Positions 57,190 through 64,000 of a DNA stretch of 64,000 nt are shown here, piece after piece. The DNA lies in assembly GCA_022393335.1 (NCBI GenBank), contig JAJEKB010020594.1:471739-535738 (forward strand), in the 5' to 3' direction. Source of the stretch: Macrotrachela quadricornifera. Taxonomy: Eukaryota; Rotifera; Eurotatoria; Philodinida; Philodinidae. The translations under genes and the position numbers were made by a program. How positions within the stretch are numbered: the stretch's first letter is position 1; every line of letters begins with the position of its first letter. Below the pieces are notes generated by a model. That model made no database searches. It had not been told where the DNA came from and worked only from the letters and a program-made list of their open reading frames with translations.

Positions 57190-60082
57190 TCCTGTTCATT
57201 CCTTGAGAAGCCCTGGAAGGATCTTTCAGGATCCTGGATCTCGAGGATCTTGTCAAGTTTTATTCAGGATCTTGTTTCAAATCCTAGTAATTCTTGTTTC
57301 GAGAATTTTTGAAGATAAAACAAGATCATGTTCAGGATTTTTTCAAGTTCTTGATCAGATGTTTTTCTTAGTTGAGAGTGAAGTATCCTACCAGGATTTT
57401 CTCAAAATCCTTAATAGGATCTTCTCCAAATTATCAGATAGAATTCTGACAAGATTTATCAGGTTTACGTTAGGATCTACGTCAAATCTTCGTGTCAGGA
57501 TTTTGTCAGGAACGATAGTCACACTAGATGAGCATCTTGACAAGAAAATACGAAAATCAATCAGAATGCAAAACTTCAATCAGGATCTTGTTCAGAACTT
57601 TTCAAGAATATGCGCTTCTAACCCTTGCAAGACCATGCGAACCATAATCAGGATCTTGATAAAAAAAAATGCAAAGATTTATCAAAGATCTTTACAGGTT
57701 TTGGCTTAGTGTACTCAGCCATGTTCATTTCATCAGATAGCCTTTAAGGATCTTTCAGAATCATATATTTCAAGGATTCGGTCAAGTTTGATTTAGGATT
57801 CGATCTAGGAATCGTTCTAGCTCTTGCTCGGAGTTTTGTCTGAATCGAGTTTGCAGGATCTTGCTAAGATTCACCGTCAATCTTTAGCGAGATCCTGACA
57901 AAAACTATAGAGAGGATTTCGTCAAAATTTCATCAAATTTGACCCAAGATCTGTTCTGAATCCTGACACAAGGATCCTGCCAAGAGTTATGGTTATACCA
58001 GAGAAGATTCATGCCAGGAATAAAAGCAGATTAGTCCGAATCCTCAGCTAAGAAATCGTGCGAAATTTCGATCAGAATCCTGAACGGAACTGTTCAAGAA
58101 CAGGTATTTCTAATGTTTTAAAAAATATAAGTATGATCAGAATATTGATACGAAACACTAGGAGCCAGTTACGATCTTTCCAGGTTTGTGTTTAGAGAAT
58201 AACATTCAAAATTTAATTTTCAAGATCCCATCAGAGACCTAGCAAGAATGACTGAAACGACTCTCACGTTTTTCGTTAGGTTCATCAGGTCATAATCCTT
58301 TCAAGATTTGTAAATCTATCCCTAGTCTCAATCCTGGACGTTCTTGAAGAAATCTTGCCAGATTTTTACAGGATCCTGTCTACATTAACTGAGGATTCTG
58401 TTGCAATTCCTTGTGTTTTCTTTGTTACAAGATTCGATCAAGCTTAATTCAGAATCCTGTTTTGAGTTCTTGTCTTCTCCTTTTCACAAGATATGTCATG
58501 ATTAAACACGATCTCGGTCAAGATTTTTCAGGTTCCTATCTTGGATTAAATGACAGTTTGATGCATCAGGATCTGTTCAAAATTGCTCTCAGTTCTTGTC
58601 TAGGAACTTAGTAGGAATATTGAAATAAAATTATATTAAGATTTTATCAAGCTTTTCCTTAGATTCATCGAACAAATTCACATCATAATTCTTTCAAGAT
58701 TTGACGACAGATTTGAGACAGGTCTTGGCAAGAAAAGACACAGCAATCATATATAGGTATAGATATAAAAAATCTTGCAAAACGGCAAACCCGATCCTGA
58801 TCGATTTTATGGTTGACATTATCACAATATAGTGTTCTAAATTAGTCTAGAATCGTATCAAGATCCTGTCATCCTAAGACCTGTCAAACCTTACTACAAA
58901 AATATTGACTTTCATAAGGATCATGGCACGCAAATATGGAGAACCTATTAGGATCTTCGAAAGTTTTAATTTACTGCTACTCTAATTTTATTTTCAGGGT
59001 CTTGATAGGATTCTTACATACGTCTCTTTTAAATTTCTATAATACAATACAAAGGATTTGTACAAGATGTTATATTAAATTTCTCTAAGGATCCGTACAC
59101 GATCCTCATATCTCTTGAAATAAATAGGTATGAGAAAAGATTTTATATTCGAACTAGTATCATTCTTAGCAGACAGTTAGAAGTTGACAGAATCTTAGCT
59201 TTATATTTTATAAGATGTTTTCCGTATTGAAGTGCAAGAAAGATTCGGATCGTGGTCAAGATCTCAGCTGACTTAATTTAGAATAATTCAATAAATGAAA
59301 ACATGATATTATATATAAGAAATATTTAAGATTTGTTCGAGAATTTCAAGGAAATGGTAAAACATTATTTCAAAATATATCCAATTTAGTTTGAATATCT
59401 GTAGGGTTTGTTTGGCAGAGATAAGAAGTATATCCTAGAAAGATCCTGGCAAGTTTGAACAGAATTTTCATCTGTGTACCCAGTTATTTCAATTTTTAGA
59501 AATTTCTGAAAAACGCCTTCAAGATCCTTTCGCATTCCTTTCAAGATCGATCTGATTCCGTTTCTAGCTATACCACAATACATATCACCAAGATCTTGAG
59601 AAAAAAATTACATGATTTAATCAAGATTTTGTCTCGAATATTTTTTTTTCATTTTTTTTATGTGATATTCAAAGTCCTTTATAGAAACAAAGTTCAGCAA
59701 TTATATAACATAATATTAAAATCTTGTAAGGGTTGCTTCAGGTCTATAACTGAATATGAGAAAAAATAATTGAGAAGAGTCGAAGAAGGATTTTGGTTTT
59801 TATCCAATTACATGTTATTGTTCTTTTTCTTGTTTTATTGTTAAATAAAGTTTATTAAGACCCAAGAAATTTTATTATGTTACCTCTCTTCATTTTCGAT
59901 GTTTTCCTATTCCTTTCCGTGATAATTGTGTGATTCTTACAAACTATTCGTTTGCTTATGAGCATAATTAAATAAAAATTAGAAATAGAAAAATATATTT
60001 AAATTGATCAGAACATATTCGAAAAAATATAAGGGAATACAAAACTAAACATAAAATCATGTATCATTCAAGTTTAAAACGA

Positions 60083-60154
60083 GAACACAGTCCAGCTGGG
60101 TTAGCTGTTCAGTTCATAAACTGAAGGTCCAGAGTTCAAATCTCTATGTGTTCA
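60083..60154 (+). tRNA. tRNA-Met-like (CAT), probably a pseudogene or SINE head
   Basis: A perfect 7-bp acceptor stem (GAACACA / TGTGTTC) with discriminator A closes the fold. The D arm is CAGC-TGGGTTA-GCTG. The anticodon stem TCAGT / ACTGA carries a CAT anticodon, and the T arm is AGAG-TTCAAAT-CTCT. Faults: the anticodon loop has 6 instead of 7 bases, there is an extra base between the acceptor and D stems, and the T stem has a C-A mismatch. It could also be the head of a tRNA-derived SINE; I see no terminator or tail to decide. Confidence 0.5.
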
Positions 60155-60429
60155 TATTTGTCTGCTCTGTTTAGATAATCTTGCAACGATCCTGGCACAA
60201 TAATTCAATGATCTCGGTAAGTTCTAATCTTGTACTAGCGAAATTAAATGCTATATGTTGGATTATTGTAGACTCCTGAGCAAAACCAGCAAGAATGTTA
60301 GGAAGACTAGTGTACGAGGTATAAAAAATCCTGAACAGATTTTGAAACAGATTTTTTTACATAGTACTTGAAAATCCTGAAAGGATCAGTCAAAGATGTT
60401 CACATCATTCTGATAGAGTCTTTGAATAA

Positions 60430-61000
60430 ACCTGGTGTAAATCTTGACAAGATCCTGAAAAAGTGTGGCAATACACTTCTTTCTACTTTCAAGATGCTAC
60501 TGTTTCCTAGAACAATCCCTATATGGAGCCTCTGATAATCTTACCACCGTCTTTTCTTCTGATATGAATCCCGGCAGGTTCTGACTAAACCGTCCCTACA
60601 CGCTTTTTCCAAAACTTTTAGGTTTCTTGATCAGATCTTGATTATAAACTAATAGTAATCAGTTAAAAATCTTGTTTCACTCTTGATGTAAATCCTGGCA
60701 AGATCCTAATAAACTATGGCTATACGCTTCTTTCAGGATTCTTGGACATCCCAGCCAGATCTTGATTGTAAAACAATAATGTTCGATCAAAAATCCTTAT
60801 GAATGCATGATATAAATCCTGAGAAGATCCTAAAAAATAACGGCTACAGGTTTCTTCCAAGATTTTCGGACATCCTGGCCATATCCCGATTCCAAAATAA
60901 TGATGTTCAGCTAAAAATCTTAGTGAATTCTTGATATAATTCCTAAAAGGATCCTGAAAGAAAACCGGCTACACGATTCTTTCAGGATCCAAGCGTTTCT
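60430..61000. repeat. Tandem repeat, ~125-bp period, about 4.5 copies
   Basis: Units start near 60433, 60560, 60684, 60808 and 60934 with GATGTAAATCCTGGCAAGAT and continue with GGCTACACG(A/C)TTCTTTCAGG, then TCTTGGACATCC and a GATCTTGATT block. It is the most regular part of the CAAGATCCTG tract. Confidence 0.7.
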
Positions 61001-62282
61001 TCAGGAAAAAAATGCAAATCTTTGTCAGATTCTGACCGAAAATGGCAAAGATCTAGTGCTGAAGTAACAAGGATTTTCCCTAGGGATGCTCTTGATGCTA
61101 TTTGACAATATCATCTAAAATCATTCCCATAAAGTTGGGAATCTTTTTAGATGACAACAAGTGAAATTTTTCATACGATATAGGATAAAATAGGTTATCG
61201 AAAGTTGAATAATACTATCTCTTTACTTATTGCTTTTCCAAGGACTGATAGATAGTTATTTATAAAACACTCTTTATCGTCAGTCAATTTTTTGTACTGT
61301 ATAAGATATCCATTCAGCCATTTCAAAAGGATCTATGAAAACTGAGTATAATCCTTGAAAAAAAAATTATAGAAAAAGCTTTGTTAGTATTACAGATAAA
61401 TAACTCAGAGAGATCCAGATAATAAATAGAAATCTATTCAATGATCAGGAATATTGGATGTGAGTATAAATACGAATGTTTAGTAGGATCTTCTAACTAC
61501 GTACGAAATATTCCATAGCGGCCAGTAGTAGCTGCTTCAAAAATTTTTACATAATCCGTATAACTTTTCCTTAATTTGACACTTCTGTTTGTTATGATTT
61601 TTACTCTTCCACAGTGAATGTAGTTTCCATCTTTTCATGGCATATCCATAATTTTAAAAGGTAAACATAACCATCTAGTTGCTATTAATCGGCGAAGTTC
61701 ATTACTTATCCATTACACGATGTATATCTTCATTTTTCACAATCCACCTTGATTCTCATGCTTTATTGACTACAACCGAGTTATTCATGTGTCAAGTGAA
61801 GTTTATGGGAGGCGAAAAAGATTCAAGCTTCTCTCTAATATGCCAACAAAACGACATTGCAACTAATTGTCATTTTATCTTTTCAAATGTTTTCATACTG
61901 ATTTTCATACCGAGTGGGCCAAAAGCCAGGTAACAGAGAAGACGGTTTATTAAGTATCATTATTGATCTCAACAAAAAAAAATTTACTTCTTCATACATA
62001 GAAAAAAGAAACATTACGCTTAATAAAGGATCTCTCTAGACATGTCTTTGTAAAAATAAAGCTTCAACATGCCTCCATCATTGATAAAAATATCAGCTCA
62101 TTTATATGAGCCATGATGGAGATGTTCAGCTGTTTTTCGGTTATCTGACTTCTAGCCCATCCGGTATATGTTGTGCAATTTTTCCCCTCTATAATTCCGT
62201 TGAGAAAAGTTTGGCTTTGAGCCAAATAATGTCTTACATTGTGGTCCAACTGGGAAGCGTTTACGAAAAAAAAATTACTTAG
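61001..62282. other. No supported gene
   Basis: AT-rich. The frames near 61679 and 62064 lack motifs and good starts. Confidence 0.45.
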
Positions 62283-63177
62283 GAGTATCTAAAAGTAGTG
62301 ACAGTCACACTCTTATACCATGTAAGTCCATTTAAGAAAGTTTTTCTCTGTATAGTCTGATAGGAAAAAGAATGTTTTGTTTTTCTATTTCATTTGATCA
62401 TACTTCAATCAACATCGTAATAATAAAATTTAGATAAGATCTATTTTATTCCCACGTGTCGCTGTTTCGTGAATGCCAATGGGTATTTTTGACTAGCTTT
62501 TGAAAGGAATAGGATAAAGAAATGCGGTTTTTACTATTGGAAACAGGAGATGAAAATGCATTGGAACATGTAATTTTCGTTTGTCTAATATCGATTTTTT
62601 AACTCTCAAAATATTCCTTTTTATCAGACAAGTGAAAGGGACATAAATGAGACTTTTTTTCAAAGAAATTGATAGAAAACAGAATTAGAAGCTACATTAG
62701 AATACATATTATTCATCTAAGATTTCCACAATTTGTAGATCTTTGGTTAGTTATTTGAAACTATACTTGACAATTGAAAATTCACAGTAACATTTTTCCC
62801 AAATAGATATAATCTTAAAAAGATTATTTGAAAAACTTATAAAAAAACCAGATCAGGAAACTTTGTAATACAGAATTCGATGCATCTTCATCTCCTCTTT
62901 TTAACAGTGAAAACTACAATTCTCTTTCTTATTTCTATTTAAAATGATTCGAAAAATACTCATCTACCGTTTTTTTAAAAATGAGCCTTATAAAACTGTA
63001 GCACATAGGAATAAAACAGATATTATCAAAACTTTGTTATTATGATATTGATTGAAGTATGATCAAATAGCATAGAAAAATAGAGCGTTCTCTTCTTTGT
63101 CAAATCATACAGAGAAAAAGCTTCTTAAAGGACACTACTTGATATAAAAGTGTCACTACCACTACTTTTCAATATCC
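62283..63177. mobile_element. Foldback element, family A, second copy
   Basis: Ends TCTAAAAGTAGTGACAGTCA and (mirrored) ATTGAAAAGTAGTGGTAGTG are followed by GTTTTTCTCTGTAT, CTATTTCATTTGATCATACT and TCAATCAACATCGTAATAAT blocks, present in inverted form at 63030-63170. The ends and the ATTTGATCATACT..ATAATAA blocks link it to the element at 44458-45713. Confidence 0.7.
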
Positions 63178-64000
63178 ATAAGTAGCACAGTACATTTTTT
63201 CTGTGGTCTATAGGAAATGGCGTTTTCTATCAACTACCAAAAAAACTTACTCTACTCGTATAAGGAAAAAAACATGGTGCTTTTTAAACCAAATGAAAAA
63301 GGTTCGGTAAAAATCCCATAATCGGCCCGAAAAACACTATGTTATGTCCTTACAACAGCGGACAAAGCGTTTCCTAATTCATTCGTCTGCCTAAATTTCA
63401 CATAACTTAAAATTCAAGTAATTTGCCCTAGATAAGCTGTGAGCACGTAATATTATAAATTTGTTAGGTTGGCGATGAAAATTTTCATTTGATCCAAATA
63501 TAGTCATCCTCGCCAACTATCAGTTGGCAAAGTTCCATTGCTACCTTCTTTTTTTATTTTACTTTCATTTAATCAACCGTCTAACAACGTTTAATCTATC
63601 TTAGTTCATCTCTCATGCATATAAATTCATTTATTTTAAATGAATTATTTCCCACTCCATACTTTTAACTAAAGCGAAAAAAACAGTCATCTTCTATCCA
63701 ACAAACACTATGTCAATGAATAAAATCATATAAATTCAAATCATCTTTACACTCAAAAGATACATCCAACGAGAAATGATCCCCAACTGGCAAATCGCTT
63801 TCGTGTCGGAAGTATGTGCATAATGTAGACCCTAATGAGCAATGAATACCCTGAAAAAGATTTGTGCCGCTAGCTTACCATTGCCGAGATACTGCATTTT
63901 TTCGGTATTTTTAGACAAAAGGCTGTGGTCCCCCTCAGGCACTCATGGAAAACTAAGTTTCGAATTTCAGACTGAAACTTTGCCCACAGATAGGCCTCAG
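63178..64000. other. No gene; possible start of another element at the window edge
   Basis: 63180-63780 is AT-rich and empty. From about 63790 the base composition rises, and GACTGAAACTTTGCCCACAG near the end resembles the ATCTGAAACTTCGCCTGTAG block of the MITE at 7050-7379, so an element of that type may run out of the window. Confidence 0.35.

Larger units (their letters stand above)
57190..61000. repeat. Degenerate repeat tract built on CAAGATCCTG / CAGGATCTTG
   Basis: Dozens of copies of CAGGATCTTG, AGGATCCTG and their reverse complements are scattered over 3.8 kb at irregular spacing, in both orientations. The motif is close to palindromic. The long frame at 57203-57709 consists of repeat-derived FQ(D/I)LV and RI(L/F) strings and is not a gene. 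Confidence 0.7.

Noticed and set aside
57203..57709. 168-codon open frame on the plus strand
   Set aside because: It is made of repeat-derived strings from the CAAGATCCTG tract, with no motif and no proper composition.

Overview
The window looks like nuclear DNA of a small invertebrate, most likely a bdelloid rotifer. The grounds are AT-rich sequence, protein-coding genes whose introns are mostly 45-66 bp, a GH19 chitinase with a hevein-like domain in an animal-type gene with an intron, and relics of mariner (DD34D), FLYWCH-MULE, non-LTR and piggyBac-like elements. The phylum is an inference from gene style, not a database match. One assembly gap of 400 N lies at 6003-6402.

Only a handful of host genes are intact. 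They are: a possible two-exon gene of unknown function (8198-10925, +) whose intron would hold a large palindrome; a secreted GH19 chitinase (19571-20818, +, two exons); a rhodopsin-like GPCR (27154-28080, -, one exon); an SLC5 sodium/solute symporter (48993-51605, -, ten exons that I could splice into a 575-residue protein); and a PAPS sulfotransferase-like membrane protein (54981-56381, -). A multi-pass membrane protein gene (24148-25023, +) is broken by an in-frame stop and has no clean start. The genes do not form a pathway or operon; they are scattered single loci.

The rest is mobile and repetitive DNA dominated by palindromic (foldback) elements. 3.5-13.5 kb: a chain of hairpin elements from about 120 bp to 2.9 kb, several nested in each other (4585-7518, 8707-10185, 11236-13450). 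13.4-19.2 kb: a layered mariner relic, split 5 codons before its stop by a complete 3.0-kb MULE (13913-16925, TIRs plus 8-bp target duplication) and again in its 3' flank by a 2.2-kb TIR element (16987-19188, 9-bp target duplication). 30.3-31.7 kb: a decayed non-LTR reverse transcriptase. 35.6-43.9 kb: an 8.3-kb inverted-repeat structure whose ~640-bp arms are made of ~124-bp tandem units and whose interior is a ~4.6-kb, ~93-bp-period satellite plus an ~86-bp minisatellite. 44.4-47.7 kb: further foldbacks (one with mariner-like ends and TA duplication), a hAT-like MITE and a piggyBac-like tail. 57.2-61.0 kb: a degenerate repeat tract built around CAAGATCCTG, with a tRNA-Met-like sequence inside. 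62.3-63.2 kb: a second member of the 44.4-kb foldback family.

The most unusual structure is the 8.3-kb foldback with tandem-repeat arms enclosing a satellite whose every monomer contains its own dyad. The clearest evolutionary story is the nested mariner/MULE/TIR-element stack.
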